This document shows, piece by piece, positions 35,492-43,728 of a DNA stretch of 64,000 nucleotides (the first letter of the stretch is position 1; every line of letters begins with the position of its first letter). The translations under genes were made by a program, and so were the position numbers. The notes below the pieces were generated by a model. The model was given only the letters and a program-made list of their open reading frames with translations. It did no database searches and was not told where the DNA came from. Source of the stretch: an uncultured Sphingomonas sp. (GTDB lineage Bacteria > Pseudomonadota > Alphaproteobacteria > Sphingomonadales > Sphingomonadaceae); contig NZ_CAJYHX010000020.1 in assembly GCF_913774285.1 (NCBI RefSeq), forward strand, positions 1 to 64,000, in the 5' to 3' direction.

Positions 35492-36328
35492 ATGTCGATG
35501 CGCAATTTTCTCGTGCTGGGTTGTGTGGCGCTGCTCGCCGCCTGTTCCTCCAACCAGGAGGGCAGCGCCGGGGAGACGGTGGCGCGAGCGGAGGCGCCGG
35601 CAACGCCGGGAGCCGAGCCGCTCAAGGTCGCCCTGCCCCAGCTCAGCTACCGCTACACGCTCAGCTTCCTGCTCCCCGAGGCGCGGGTGGCCGAGACTCA
35701 GGACGGGCATCGCGCGCTCTGCGAGCGGCTCGGGCCGGCGCGCTGCCAGCTGGTCACGCTGACCCGCAACGATGCCGAGGGTCGTACCGGCGAGGCGCTT
35801 CTCAAGCTGCGCGTCGCGGCTGCCGATGCGGGCTATTTCACCGGCGAAGCGGCGCGGCAGGTGTCGGCGGCGGGCGGTCGCGCGGCGAATACCGATGTCG
35901 CCGGCGAGGACGTGTCGAAGGACCTGACCGATACCGCGGCGCGCATCCGCCAGCGCGAGCTGCTCGTCGCCCGCCTGACCGAGACGCTGCGCACGCGCAA
36001 GGGATCGGTGACCGACCTTGTGGCTGCCGAGCACCAGGTCGCCGCCGCGCAGGAAGAGCTCGACAAGGCACGCGGCTGGCAACGCGAGCTCCAGGGCCGC
36101 GTGGCGATGGCGGACGTCGAGATCCGCTACCAGGCGCTCGCCGCCCCCGCCTCGGGTGCCAGCGTCGGCGCCGCGCTCGGCGAGGCGGCGCAGGGCTCGG
36201 CCTCGGCCTTTGTCTGGGGCATGCAGCTGCTGCTCTCGCTGGCGATCTACCTGGTGCCCTGGGCCGCGGTGTTCGGCGCGGGCGTGGGCGTGGCGACGCT
36301 GCTCCGTCGATCGAAACCGGTTGCGTGA
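35492..36328 (+). CDS. DUF4349 lipoprotein
   Basis: This 278-aa protein is a lipoprotein: the signal peptide ends LLAAC (lipobox; Cys acylated). A DUF4349 domain follows (about residues 50-260), with the strand VALPQLSYRYTLSFLLP, a coiled coil (RIRQRELLVARLTETLRT then AAEHQVAAAQEELDKARG) and a C-terminal TM helix (GMQLLLSLAIYLVPWAAVFG). The double anchor (lipid and TM) is typical of this family, whose function is unknown. The ATG at 35492 follows AAAGGGG. Confidence 0.85.
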   Translation: MSMRNFLVLGCVALLAACSSNQEGSAGETVARAEAPATPGAEPLKVALPQLSYRYTLSFLLPEARVAETQDGHRALCERLGPARCQLVTLTRNDAEGRTGEALLKLRVAAADAGYFTGEAARQVSAAGGRAANTDVAGEDVSKDLTDTAARIRQRELLVARLTETLRTRKGSVTDLVAAEHQVAAAQEELDKARGWQRELQGRVAMADVEIRYQALAAPASGASVGAALGEAAQGSASAFVWGMQLLLSLAIYLVPWAAVFGAGVGVATLLRRSKPVA

Positions 36329-36357
36329 ACACGTCCCGCAAGGGGAGCGGCGCCGCA

Positions 36358-36386
36358 TTGCACCCCTGCCCCCCTTGCGGTATAGC
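36358..36386 (+). promoter_or_regulatory. purC promoter
   Basis: TTGCAC (36358-36363), a 17-base spacer and TATAGC (36381-36386) form a good sigma-70-type promoter. Transcription would begin near 36393, leaving a leader of about 75 bases before purC. Confidence 0.6.
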
Positions 36387-36402
36387 GCGAAGCCTTCCAG
36401 AG

Positions 36403-36440
36403 CCCCGGCGGTCACGCGGAGAAATCCCGTGGAGCCGGGG
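36403..36440 (+). promoter_or_regulatory. Leader hairpin before purC
   Basis: Within the predicted leader CCCCGGC (36403-36409) pairs with GCCGGGG (36434-36440), with an inner CACG/CGTG pair. It ends 12 bases before the likely ribosome site AAGGGA. It does not match the purine riboswitch pattern as far as I can see. A regulatory role is possible. Confidence 0.3.
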
Positions 36441-36468
36441 CAACGCATTTCCAAGGGACTAGGCCGAC

Positions 36469-37248
36469 ATGGCACGCCGCCGGCAAATCTACGAAGGCAA
36501 GGCTAAGATTCTCTACGAGGGTCCGGAGCCGGGCACGCTGATCCAGTATTTCAAGGACGACGCAACCGCCTTCAATGCCCAGAAAAAGGGCACGATCAAC
36601 GGCAAGGGCGTGCTCAACAACCGCATCAGCGAGCATGTCTTCACCCTGCTCGGCGGCATCGGCATCCCCACCCACTTCATCCGCCGCCTCAACATGCGCG
36701 AGCAGCTGATCCGCCAGGTCGAGATCGTGCCGATCGAGGTCGTGGTGCGCAACGTCGTCGCCGGCTCGCTGGCGAAGAAGCTCGGCATCGAGGAGGGCAC
36801 ACCGCTGCCCCGCACGATCGTCGAATATTACTATAAGGACGATGCGCTCGGCGACCCGATGGTCACCGACGAGCATATCCTGGCGTTCGGCTGGGCCGCG
36901 CAGGAAGAACTGCACGACATGGCCGATATGGCCATCCGCGTGAACGATTTCCTTTCGGGCCTGTTCGCCGGCATCGGCATCCGCCTGGTCGACTTCAAGC
37001 TGGAGTTCGGCCGGATCTGGGAAAACGACTATCCCCGGATCATCCTGGCGGACGAGATCAGCCCCGATGGCTGCCGTCTGTGGGACATCGCCTCGGGCGA
37101 GAAGCTCGACAAGGACCGCTTCCGTCGCGATCTGGGCGGTGAAGTCGAGGCCTATCAGGAAGTTGCCCGCCGCCTGGGCCTGTTCCCGGAAGGCGACGGC
37201 TCCGACGTGCTCGACCTCGAGACGCACCGCAAGAAGCGGGGGAAGTAA
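36469..37248 (+). CDS. purC: SAICAR synthetase
   Basis: This 259-aa enzyme ligates aspartate to CAIR with ATP in purine synthesis. The start [20 protein letters not shown], the block [15 protein letters not shown], and [19 protein letters not shown] are strong PurC signatures, as is [10 protein letters not shown]. The ATG follows AAGGGA at a slightly long distance. It is followed by a 204-base gap containing a palindromic element and then purS and purQ, so it may share a transcript with them. Confidence 0.96.
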   Translation: MARRRQIYEGKAKILYEGPEPGTLIQYFKDDATAFNAQKKGTINGKGVLNNRISEHVFTLLGGIGIPTHFIRRLNMREQLIRQVEIVPIEVVVRNVVAGSLAKKLGIEEGTPLPRTIVEYYYKDDALGDPMVTDEHILAFGWAAQEELHDMADMAIRVNDFLSGLFAGIGIRLVDFKLEFGRIWENDYPRIILADEISPDGCRLWDIASGEKLDKDRFRRDLGGEVEAYQEVARRLGLFPEGDGSDVLDLETHRKKRGK

Positions 37249-37258
37249 GTTTCGACCG

Positions 37259-37389
37259 ATCCTCCCCTGCAAGGGGAGGTGGCATGCCGCAGGCATAACG
37301 GAGGGGTGTCCCCGCTGGTACGGCGGGACGCCCCTTCTCCGTTTTCACCCCTCCGTGGCTGCGCGACACCTGCCCTTGCAGGGGAGGAT
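37259..37389. repeat. Nested palindromic element, copy 2
   Basis: The 131-base element has the same plan as the one at 16321-16445: an outer hairpin arm ATCCTCCCCTGCAAGGGGAG (from 37259) repeated inverted at the end (TGCCCTTGCAGGGGAGGAT), and an inner inverted pair ACGGAGGGGTG and CACCCCTCCGT. It lies between purC and purS and could fold into a large multi-arm structure in the transcript. Confidence 0.75.
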
Positions 37390-37452
37390 CTTCATGCCTC
37401 GCCGCACGTTTTACCGTTGCGACTTCGGCCCTCTCGCGCCATAGCGCCGCCC

Positions 37453-37683
37453 ATGAAACTCCGCATCATCGTCACCTTGAAGAACGGCGTGCTCGATCCG
37501 CAGGGCAAGGCCATTCAGAACGCGCTTGGCGGCCTCGGTTTCGAGGGCGTCGAGGATGTCCGCGCCGGCAAGATCTTCGAACTGGAGGTCGCCGATTCGA
37601 CGAGCGACACCGCGATCGACGAGATGTGCCGCAAGCTGCTCGCCAACACGGTGATCGAGAACTACCGGGTCGAAAAGCTGTGA
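37453..37683 (+). CDS. purS: Phosphoribosylformylglycinamidine synthase subunit PurS
   Basis: This 76-aa protein is PurS, the small subunit that bridges PurL and PurQ in FGAM synthase. [20 protein letters not shown], then GKIFELEV and the C-terminal [14 protein letters not shown], are diagnostic. Length is normal. Its stop overlaps the GTG start of purQ (GTGA). purL is not in the window. Confidence 0.95.
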   Translation: MKLRIIVTLKNGVLDPQGKAIQNALGGLGFEGVEDVRAGKIFELEVADSTSDTAIDEMCRKLLANTVIENYRVEKL

Positions 37684-38345
37684 AGACCGCGGTCATCGTC
37701 TTCCCCGGCTCCAACTGCGATCGCGACATCGCGGTCGCGCTGGAGAGCGTGACCGGCACCAAGCCGCACATGGTGTGGCACGGCGACAGCGAGCTGCCGG
37801 AAGGCCTGGGCCTGATCGCCCTGCCCGGCGGCTTCTCCTATGGCGATTACCTGCGCTGCGGCGCCATCGCGGCGCGCTCGCCGGTGGTACAAGCGGTGAT
37901 CGAGGCAGCCAATCGCGGCACGCCGGTGATCGGCATCTGCAACGGCTTCCAGATCCTCACCGAAACCGGGCTGCTGCCGGGCGCGCTGATGCGCAATGCC
38001 GGGCTCGACTTCGTGTGCCGCGACGTGCCGCTGGTGGTCGACAACAGCCAGTCGATCTTCACCAGCGCCTATCAGGCGGGCGAGCACCTCTCGATCCCGG
38101 TCGCGCATCATGACGGCAACTATTTCGCCGATGCCGAGACGCTCGATCGCCTCGAAGGCGAAGGCCGCATCGCCTTCCGTTACGGCCAGAACATCAACGG
38201 GTCGGCGCGGAACATCGCGGGCGTGATGAACGCCGCCGGCAACGTGCTCGGCATGATGCCGCACCCGGAGCGCAAGATCGAAGCCGCGCATGGCGGCGAC
38301 GACGGCCGCCGGCTGTTCGAAGGGCTGCTCGCCGCGGTCGCCTGA
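37680..38345 (+). CDS. purQ: Phosphoribosylformylglycinamidine synthase glutaminase PurQ
   Basis: This 221-aa class I glutamine amidotransferase supplies ammonia for FGAM synthase. [15 protein letters not shown] is the PurQ start. The catalytic Cys is in GICNGFQ, and the His/Glu of the triad is in MMPHPERK. The GTG start at 37680 shares four bases with the purS stop, so translation is coupled. A strong terminator follows. Confidence 0.96.
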   Translation: MKTAVIVFPGSNCDRDIAVALESVTGTKPHMVWHGDSELPEGLGLIALPGGFSYGDYLRCGAIAARSPVVQAVIEAANRGTPVIGICNGFQILTETGLLPGALMRNAGLDFVCRDVPLVVDNSQSIFTSAYQAGEHLSIPVAHHDGNYFADAETLDRLEGEGRIAFRYGQNINGSARNIAGVMNAAGNVLGMMPHPERKIEAAHGGDDGRRLFEGLLAAVA

Positions 38346-38365
38346 CCGTCGCGACACCGGATACG

Positions 38366-38395
38366 GGGCCGCGGTCCTAGAACCGCGGCCCTTTT
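38366..38395 (+). terminator. Rho-independent terminator after purQ
   Basis: GGGCCGCGGT (38366-38375) and ACCGCGGCCC (38382-38391) form a perfect 10-bp stem with a six-base loop, followed directly by TTTT. It lies between purQ and the convergent permease gene. Confidence 0.88.
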
Positions 38396-38400
38396 CGTTG

Positions 38401-39213
38401 TCAAAAGAGCATCTTCAGTCCGACTACGGCGAGCGTCGCGGCGAGGATCGGCACGAGCACCTTGTCCGAGGTGCGCGTCGCCAGCAGGCTGCCGACGATG
38501 ATACCGGGGATCGAACCGGCGAGCAGCGACACGAGCAGCGAACCGTTCACCGATCCCAGCATCCAGTGGCCGAGCCCCGCGAGCAGGGTCAACGGCACGG
38601 CATGCGCGATGTCCGACCCAACCAGCTTGTTCACCGCCTGATGCGGATAGAGCATCAGCAGCGCGGTCATTCCTAGCGCCCCCGCCCCCACCGAGGTCAG
38701 CGACACCAGCAGGCCCAGCACCGCGCCCAGGGCGATGGTGACATAGCCGATCCGCGCATCGCCCAGCCGCTCGAACCGGGGCGCCATGAACAGCACCAGC
38801 CGGCTGCGGAAGAAGGTTGCGATCGCCGTCACCACCAATGCGATGCCGAGCGTGACCGTAATCACCCCGCCGCTGTTCCTGGCATGCTCCTGCGCGCTGG
38901 ACAGCAACAGCAGCGTCAGGATGGTCGCGGGCACGCTGCCATAAGCGAGCCGCCGCACGACCTTCCAATCGATCGTGCCGTGCAAGCCATGCACCCCGGC
39001 ACCGACGGTCTTCGTGGCAGAGGCGTAGAGCAGGTCAGTGCCCACTGCGGTGGCCGGATGGAAGCCGAAGGCGAGGACGAGCAGCGGCGTCATCAGCGAG
39101 CCGCCGCCGACCCCGGTCATGCCGACCAGCAGCCCGACGAGCACCCCGGCGATGGAATAAAGCGGATTGAACGCGAGCACGGGAATCCTTGGCAACCGAT
39201 TTCCCACCAGCAT
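38401..39213 (-). CDS. TauE/SafE family permease
   Basis: This 270-aa inner-membrane protein belongs to the TauE/SafE (DUF81) permease family, linked to export of sulfite or organosulfonates. It has about eight hydrophobic segments; family glycine-rich motifs are VGMTGVGGGSLMTPLLVL near the N-terminus and the repeat-related LTSVGAGALGMTALLML after the midpoint. Substrate is not known. It is convergent with purQ. Several Met codons near the N-terminus make the start uncertain by up to 18 residues. Confidence 0.85.
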   Translation of the reverse strand: MLVGNRLPRIPVLAFNPLYSIAGVLVGLLVGMTGVGGGSLMTPLLVLAFGFHPATAVGTDLLYASATKTVGAGVHGLHGTIDWKVVRRLAYGSVPATILTLLLLSSAQEHARNSGGVITVTLGIALVVTAIATFFRSRLVLFMAPRFERLGDARIGYVTIALGAVLGLLVSLTSVGAGALGMTALLMLYPHQAVNKLVGSDIAHAVPLTLLAGLGHWMLGSVNGSLLVSLLAGSIPGIIVGSLLATRTSDKVLVPILAATLAVVGLKMLF

Positions 39214-39290
39214 GCGGGGATTTTCCCCGAACGCCAGAAAGAATTGGTTTCAGGCCTTCGCGCCGGTTACGGCTTGCGGCCGGCTGCTGC

Positions 39291-40034
39291 TCAGACGCGC
39301 GTCGCGAAGGGCGTGAAATCGGTCCCTTCGTCGAACACGTCGACTCCTTCTGCACGCTTGAGGAAGCCGACGACCAGATAGGTGAGCGGCGTCAGCAGCA
39401 CTTCCCAGCCGACCTTCAGCGCCCATTGGGTGAACAGCACCTTCACGACCAGCGCGTTGGTCCAGCCCTCGGCGCCCCAGAAAGCGAGCGGGTAGAAGAT
39501 GAGGCTGTCGATCGCCTGCCCGGCCACGGTGGAGCCGACCGTGCGCGTCCACAGCATCCGCCCGCCGGTCCACAGCTTCATCCGGGCCAGCACATAGGAA
39601 TTGACGAACTCGCCCGCCCAGAAGGCGCAGACCGAGGCAAGCACGATCCGCGGCACCTGGCCGAAGATGACTTGGTACGCCGCCTGGTTCTTCCAGTCCG
39701 GCGCCGGCGGCAGTTCCACGACCACCCACGACATGAACGCCATGAAGAGTACTGCCGCCGTCCCCGCCCAGATCACTCGGCGCGCGCGGGCATAGCCATA
39801 GACCTCGGTCAGCACGTCGCCGATGATGTAGGAGATCGGAAAGAACAGGATGCCCGCCCCGAACGGCCAGTAGCCGACACCCGGCAGCCAGATCTGCGCC
39901 ACCTTGCCTGCGCCGATCACGTTCGACAGCAGGATGATCGCCACGAACGCGGCCATCACGAAATCGAAATAGCGGAAATGCCCGCCGGCAAGGGTACGGG
40001 CGGTGACGTGGGCGGGGCGGGACGGCATGTTCAT
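39291..40034 (-). CDS. YhhQ-type queuosine precursor transporter
   Basis: This 247-aa membrane protein belongs to the YhhQ/VUT-1 family, which imports queuosine precursors (preQ0/preQ1). Family motifs visible are GILFFPISYIIGDVLTEVYG, followed by AFWAGEFVNSYVLARMKLWT and VAGQAIDSLIFYPLAFWG. It has six or so TM helices. No preQ1 riboswitch was evident in the 61 bases upstream. The gene is divergent from tRNA-Arg. Confidence 0.88.
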   Translation of the reverse strand: MNMPSRPAHVTARTLAGGHFRYFDFVMAAFVAIILLSNVIGAGKVAQIWLPGVGYWPFGAGILFFPISYIIGDVLTEVYGYARARRVIWAGTAAVLFMAFMSWVVVELPPAPDWKNQAAYQVIFGQVPRIVLASVCAFWAGEFVNSYVLARMKLWTGGRMLWTRTVGSTVAGQAIDSLIFYPLAFWGAEGWTNALVVKVLFTQWALKVGWEVLLTPLTYLVVGFLKRAEGVDVFDEGTDFTPFATRV

Positions 40035-40095
40035 TGCAGTGCACTATGCGAGGCGTTTGCCCCCCGCGCAATCTGCGCTTAAAGGCATGCCGTGC

Positions 40096-40172
40096 GCGCC
40101 CGTAGCTCAGTTGGATAGAGCACGAGCCTTCTAAGCTTGGGGCCGCTGGTTCGAATCCAGCCGGGCGCGCCA
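40096..40172 (+). tRNA. tRNA-Arg (anticodon TCT)
   Basis: A complete cloverleaf with encoded CCA: acceptor GCGCCCG/CGGGCGC with discriminator G, D-stem GCTC/GAGC, anticodon stem CGAGC/GCTTG, loop CTTCTAA giving anticodon TCT (reads AGA/AGG), variable region GGGCC, T-stem GCTGG/CCAGC with loop TTCGAAT. A possible promoter (TTGCCC, 16 bases, TTAAAG ending at 40084) lies right upstream. Confidence 0.96.
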
Positions 40173-40187
40173 TTGCCGGCAATGGCG
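40168..40187. terminator. Perfect 20-bp palindrome at the tRNA 3' end
   Basis: CGCCATTGCCGGCAATGGCG is perfectly self-complementary. It includes the last acceptor base, the discriminator and the CCA of tRNA-Arg, and ends five bases before the stop of the convergent nadR-like gene. It could end either transcript, but there is only a weak T-rich stretch after it. Confidence 0.45.
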
Positions 40188-40191
40188 ATCT

Positions 40192-41265
40192 TCAGGACGC
40201 CTGCGAAGGATCGGAGGGCGCCGCCTCGCTGTGTCGCTCGCGATCGAGATCGGCAAGATGGCACGCGGCGGTCTCGACGCGCGCCGGCAAGGCCCCGCGC
40301 ATCACCCGATAGGCTGTGCCGGCGCGAGCCAGTCGATCCCGATACCAGGAATCCTGGCGATCCCGGAACGCCTCGTCCTGCCGGGTGCCGTCCTGGACAA
40401 AGGGAAAATCGCCCGCACACAGCAGCGTCGCATCATAGGGGCGCCCGGCCAACTTCCGCAGTTCGGGATCCACGCGGACGAACATCGCTTCGCAGTAGAA
40501 CATCGTGACCAGCGGACTGGTGTCGCAGACCAACCAGCGCCTTGCGCCATCGCGTGCCGCGTCCTCACGCGCAATCTGTTCGCGGGCAATGGCGAGCAGG
40601 TCGACGAAGTCGAGATTGCCGCCGCGCAGTTCCCAAAGCTCGCGGCCATATTCCGGGACCCAGCATGTTCCCAGACGCTCGGCCAGAGCTGCCGCGAGCG
40701 TCGACTTGCCGGTCGACTCGCCGCCGAGCAGCACCACGCGGCGAATGAGGTCCCGACGGACGACGGGCGACAGAAAGTCGGCGTGCAGCCCGGGATCGGC
40801 ACGCAGCCTCGTGCCGGAGATCGGCACGCGCGCACGCGGACGATCGAACAGCACATGCGCCACGGGATGATCGAAATGCCGCGCAAGCGAGGCGGCGAAG
40901 CCGTCGCCATAGGCTTCGCTGGTGAACACGCGGTCTACCGTGTGGCCGAGCATCCTTCGGCATACCCAGGCGACAAAGCTGCGATGCGCTTCGTCGGGGG
41001 CATCGTTGTCGGGGAGATTGCGCGGCGGCTCGCCGGTGCGGGCCTCGAACGCCGCCAGCGCTGCGTCGTCGAGCACCAGCCGCACCGCATCCGGAAAGAG
41101 TGCCGCGAGCCAGGCCGCGCGCCGCTCTGGCGGGCAGCCGGGAAGCTCCGGCTTGGAGTAGCTCAGGATCACGAGCCGATCGCACTGCGCCCGCGCGAAG
41201 GCGATCAGCGCTTCGTGCCCCTTGTGCAGCGGCGCGAACTTGCCGACGACGAGCCCGGTCAGCAT
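40192..41265 (-). CDS. NadR-like NMN adenylyltransferase / ribosylnicotinamide kinase
   Basis: This 357-aa protein has an N-terminal nucleotidyltransferase domain (GKFAPLHKGHEAL with HxGH at residues 14-17, and ISGTRLR at 149-155) and a C-terminal P-loop kinase (GGESTGKST at 181-189). That order matches E. coli NadR without its DNA-binding N-terminus. It should phosphorylate nicotinamide riboside and adenylate NMN to NAD. It overlaps pnuC by seven bases, which supports the assignment since PnuC imports the riboside. It is the last gene of the 16-gene minus-strand run. Start at 41265 fits the domain edge. Confidence 0.88.
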   Translation of the reverse strand: MLTGLVVGKFAPLHKGHEALIAFARAQCDRLVILSYSKPELPGCPPERRAAWLAALFPDAVRLVLDDAALAAFEARTGEPPRNLPDNDAPDEAHRSFVAWVCRRMLGHTVDRVFTSEAYGDGFAASLARHFDHPVAHVLFDRPRARVPISGTRLRADPGLHADFLSPVVRRDLIRRVVLLGGESTGKSTLAAALAERLGTCWVPEYGRELWELRGGNLDFVDLLAIAREQIAREDAARDGARRWLVCDTSPLVTMFYCEAMFVRVDPELRKLAGRPYDATLLCAGDFPFVQDGTRQDEAFRDRQDSWYRDRLARAGTAYRVMRGALPARVETAACHLADLDRERHSEAAPSDPSQAS

Positions 41266-41816
41266 GCCGAAGCCTCCCGGTGCCAGCGCCACCAGCCATA
41301 CCAGGCATTGCACCAATAGGCAGCGTAGAGGAACCCGGTCAGCGTCAACCCCCGCGAGAGATAGAGTGGTACCGCAATCGTGTTGACCGCGATCCAAACC
41401 GGCCAGGTCTCGACTTGGCGGCGGACGAGCAGCAGTTGGCCGAACAGGCTGAGCGTGAGTACGAAGGAGTCGATGAACGGCGCATAGGCATCGGTAAAGT
41501 GGTGCAGCAGCGCGCCATAACCGAGGGCCACGCCGACGCTCACCGCGCCGAGCAGTGCCAGCCCGCGGGGCGGCGCACGGGTGACGGGCGCGGGTTCACC
41601 GCCCTTCCCCAACGCCCACCATCGCCAGCCGGCCACGCTGGTGGCGATGAAGGCGAGCTGCAACGTGACGTCGGCGTAGAGCCGCGTTTCGGCAAACAGC
41701 CAGGCGAACAGCGCGCAGCCGAGGATGCCGGTCCACCAGGTGTGGACCGAATTACGCCCCGCCAGCACGATCGAGGCGGTGGCAAACCCGTTGGCGCCGA
41801 TTTCGAGAGCGGTCAT
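41259..41816 (-). CDS. pnuC: PnuC nicotinamide riboside transporter
   Basis: This 185-aa membrane protein is PnuC, which brings in nicotinamide riboside by facilitated diffusion. Hydrophobic helices cover most of it. Family motifs are TWWTGILGCALFAWLF, VASVAGW-type TSVAGWRWWALG, and the C-terminal WPVWIAVNTIAVPLYLSRGL then YAAYWCNAWYGWWRWH. It overlaps the ligase gene by four bases upstream and nadR by seven downstream. No NAD-sensing riboswitch is seen, consistent with its position inside an operon. Confidence 0.9.
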   Translation of the reverse strand: MTALEIGANGFATASIVLAGRNSVHTWWTGILGCALFAWLFAETRLYADVTLQLAFIATSVAGWRWWALGKGGEPAPVTRAPPRGLALLGAVSVGVALGYGALLHHFTDAYAPFIDSFVLTLSLFGQLLLVRRQVETWPVWIAVNTIAVPLYLSRGLTLTGFLYAAYWCNAWYGWWRWHREASAC

Positions 41817-43162
41817 TCCGCGGTACTGCCCCTCAGGTCGGACGTATATTGCAGCACCTTGTCCTCGCTCTCGATGGGGCCAATCCGCACGGGAACGTCC
41901 CCCAGCACGCGCCGCAGGGCGGCCAGCGCCGACGGGGCGTCGTCGAGCGCTCCGTGCGACAGCAGCAGCACGCACGCGCCTTCGGCGGTCTGGTGCAGCG
42001 CGAACTGCGCGGCGGAAAGCCCGGCGAGCGCGTGGCTGATGTCGACATTGTTGACCCAGCTGCCCTGCGCCGTCCGGAAGCGGACCGGGCGACGGCCGCT
42101 GAAATCGACGAGCATCGGCGTGTCGCCCGCCATCGCCAGCCGCGCCGTGTCGCCGGTACGGTAGCGCACGAGCGGCAGGCAGAAGTTGAACCCGCCGGTG
42201 ACGCACACCTCGCCGAGCTCCCCCGGCGGCAGCGCACGACCGGCAGCGTCGACGATCTCGACATAGAGATTGGGCTGGAGCAGCACGCGGCCGCCTGCCG
42301 CGCGATCGGCAACCGCGATCGGGCCGACCTCGTTCATCGAATAAAGATCGAGCACCGGGCAGCCGAACCGCGCCTCCAGTCGATCGCGCAAACCATCGCT
42401 AAGCATCATCGCCACCGACAGCAGCGCGCGCGGCCGGATCCGCACCGGCAAGGCGAGCAGGCTGGCGAAGGAGATCGGGTCCCCGGCGATCACTTCCGCA
42501 TCCATAGCATCGAGATAGCGCGCACGATCGGCCGGGTCGCGCCAGTCATCCGGGTGCAGATTGATCTTCGCGAGACCCGCCTCCCCCATGGTCGGCGTGA
42601 CGGAGACATAGGTGAAGCATCGCCGCTGATGCCCCAGCAACACGACGCCGACATCGCCCGGCCCGGCGCGCAGCGTGATGCCGAACCGCGCCAGGGCGCG
42701 CTTGTGAAAGGCGAGGTAGCGCGCGGCGACCACGGGGTGCGAGGCGATCAGCAGCGGATGTCCGGTGGTGCCGGTCGTGCGGAAGTTGATCAGGCGGTCG
42801 ACGGGCACGTCGTCGGGTACGAACGCGGCGATGTCGCGCGCGAGATCGGCGCGTGCCGTGGTCGGCACCTCGGCAAAATCGGCAGGCGCGAGCCCACGCG
42901 CACGGAAATGCGGCACCCGGGCATAGATTTGCGCGAGATAGGGCGCGATCCAGGCGGGCGGCGTTCCCGGCCGCCACCCGATCGGCGCGCTTAGCGTCTC
43001 CGCCTCGAACGCTGCCAGGCCCGGCAGGTCCGTAGCGCGCAGGCGATTGCCGCTGCGATTGCGATAGAGGGGCGCCGCCGGATGCTCGGTCATCCGGGTC
43101 AGTATCGCACGGCCCGCATCGCTCAGCGTCGGGTAGCGATCGGCGTCGGTCGGCTCGGTCAT
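41813..43162 (-). CDS. ANL-superfamily adenylate-forming enzyme (CapK/PaaK-like)
   Basis: This 449-aa protein resembles the PaaK/CapK branch of adenylate-forming enzymes, which activate carboxylates as acyl-AMP. The ATP-binding loop is FRTTGTTGHPLLI (residues 127-139). YSMNEVGPIA corresponds to the acyl-binding A5 motif, and YRTGDTARL to the A7 motif with its ribose-binding Asp. The C-terminal domain is short, so thioester formation is uncertain; ligation to another acceptor is possible. It overlaps the genes on both sides by four bases. Substrate is unknown. Neighbours include polyamine enzymes and a radical SAM protein. Confidence 0.83.
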   Translation of the reverse strand: MTEPTDADRYPTLSDAGRAILTRMTEHPAAPLYRNRSGNRLRATDLPGLAAFEAETLSAPIGWRPGTPPAWIAPYLAQIYARVPHFRARGLAPADFAEVPTTARADLARDIAAFVPDDVPVDRLINFRTTGTTGHPLLIASHPVVAARYLAFHKRALARFGITLRAGPGDVGVVLLGHQRRCFTYVSVTPTMGEAGLAKINLHPDDWRDPADRARYLDAMDAEVIAGDPISFASLLALPVRIRPRALLSVAMMLSDGLRDRLEARFGCPVLDLYSMNEVGPIAVADRAAGGRVLLQPNLYVEIVDAAGRALPPGELGEVCVTGGFNFCLPLVRYRTGDTARLAMAGDTPMLVDFSGRRPVRFRTAQGSWVNNVDISHALAGLSAAQFALHQTAEGACVLLLSHGALDDAPSALAALRRVLGDVPVRIGPIESEDKVLQYTSDLRGSTAE

Positions 43163-43728
43163 TCGCGAGTATATTTGTCGGCCGATTCCTCGGCCGCCTT
43201 GCGGATCAGCGCCTCGCGGACCGCGCGGGCCCGCTCCTCGGCCGCCTGCGCAGCGCGCAGCAGCCGGCGACGCTCGACGATGCTGACCGCGGACAGCCGA
43301 TCGGCTGCCTGCGCCGCGCTTTCCCCCGCCGGCACCAGCCCGAGCGCCGCGATCAGCGTGCGGGCCAGCTCCTCACGCCGCTCGACATCGACAACGAACT
43401 GGTCGGCGCGGCCCGAGCCGGCGAGCTCGCCGACGCGGTCGCCGAGCAGCGCGGCAAGCGTGGGGCGGTCGGGCGCCGCCGCCGCCACCCAATCGTCGGC
43501 GAGCAGCCACACCACCACCGCGATCAGCTGCAGCCGGTTGCGATCGCGTAGCGCGAGCGGGAGGATATCGCCCGCCTCGGGCCCATGACCGCGCAGGTGC
43601 AACAGGTCCGCCACCAGGGCCGCCGTCACCACCGTACCGTCGGCGCCGATGCGCGGTTCGCCGAGGAAATCCTCGGGCGTCTCCGCGAGCCGGCGCAGGA
43701 CGTGTTCCAGAGGAGGACCTTGGGTCAT
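43159..43728 (-). CDS. Unknown helical protein, 189 aa
   Basis: I do not recognise this protein. It is mostly helical: EHVLRRLAETPEDFLGEPRI at the start, a hydrophobic helix LQLIAVVVWLLADDWV in the middle and a long charged coiled coil at the end (LLRAAQAAEERARAVREALI). It begins with the ATG at 43728, overlapping the radical SAM stop by four bases, and ends overlapping the ligase start by four. The tight spacing between a radical SAM enzyme and a ligase suggests a partner or substrate-carrier role, but this is inference. Confidence 0.7.
   Translation of the reverse strand: MTQGPPLEHVLRRLAETPEDFLGEPRIGADGTVVTAALVADLLHLRGHGPEAGDILPLALRDRNRLQLIAVVVWLLADDWVAAAAPDRPTLAALLGDRVGELAGSGRADQFVVDVERREELARTLIAALGLVPAGESAAQAADRLSAVSIVERRRLLRAAQAAEERARAVREALIRKAAEESADKYTRE

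Noticed and set aside
40035..40095. preQ1 riboswitch before the YhhQ-type transporter gene
   Set aside because: The leader is only about 60 bases, shared with the tRNA promoter, and lacks the compact pseudoknot pattern with an A-rich tail.
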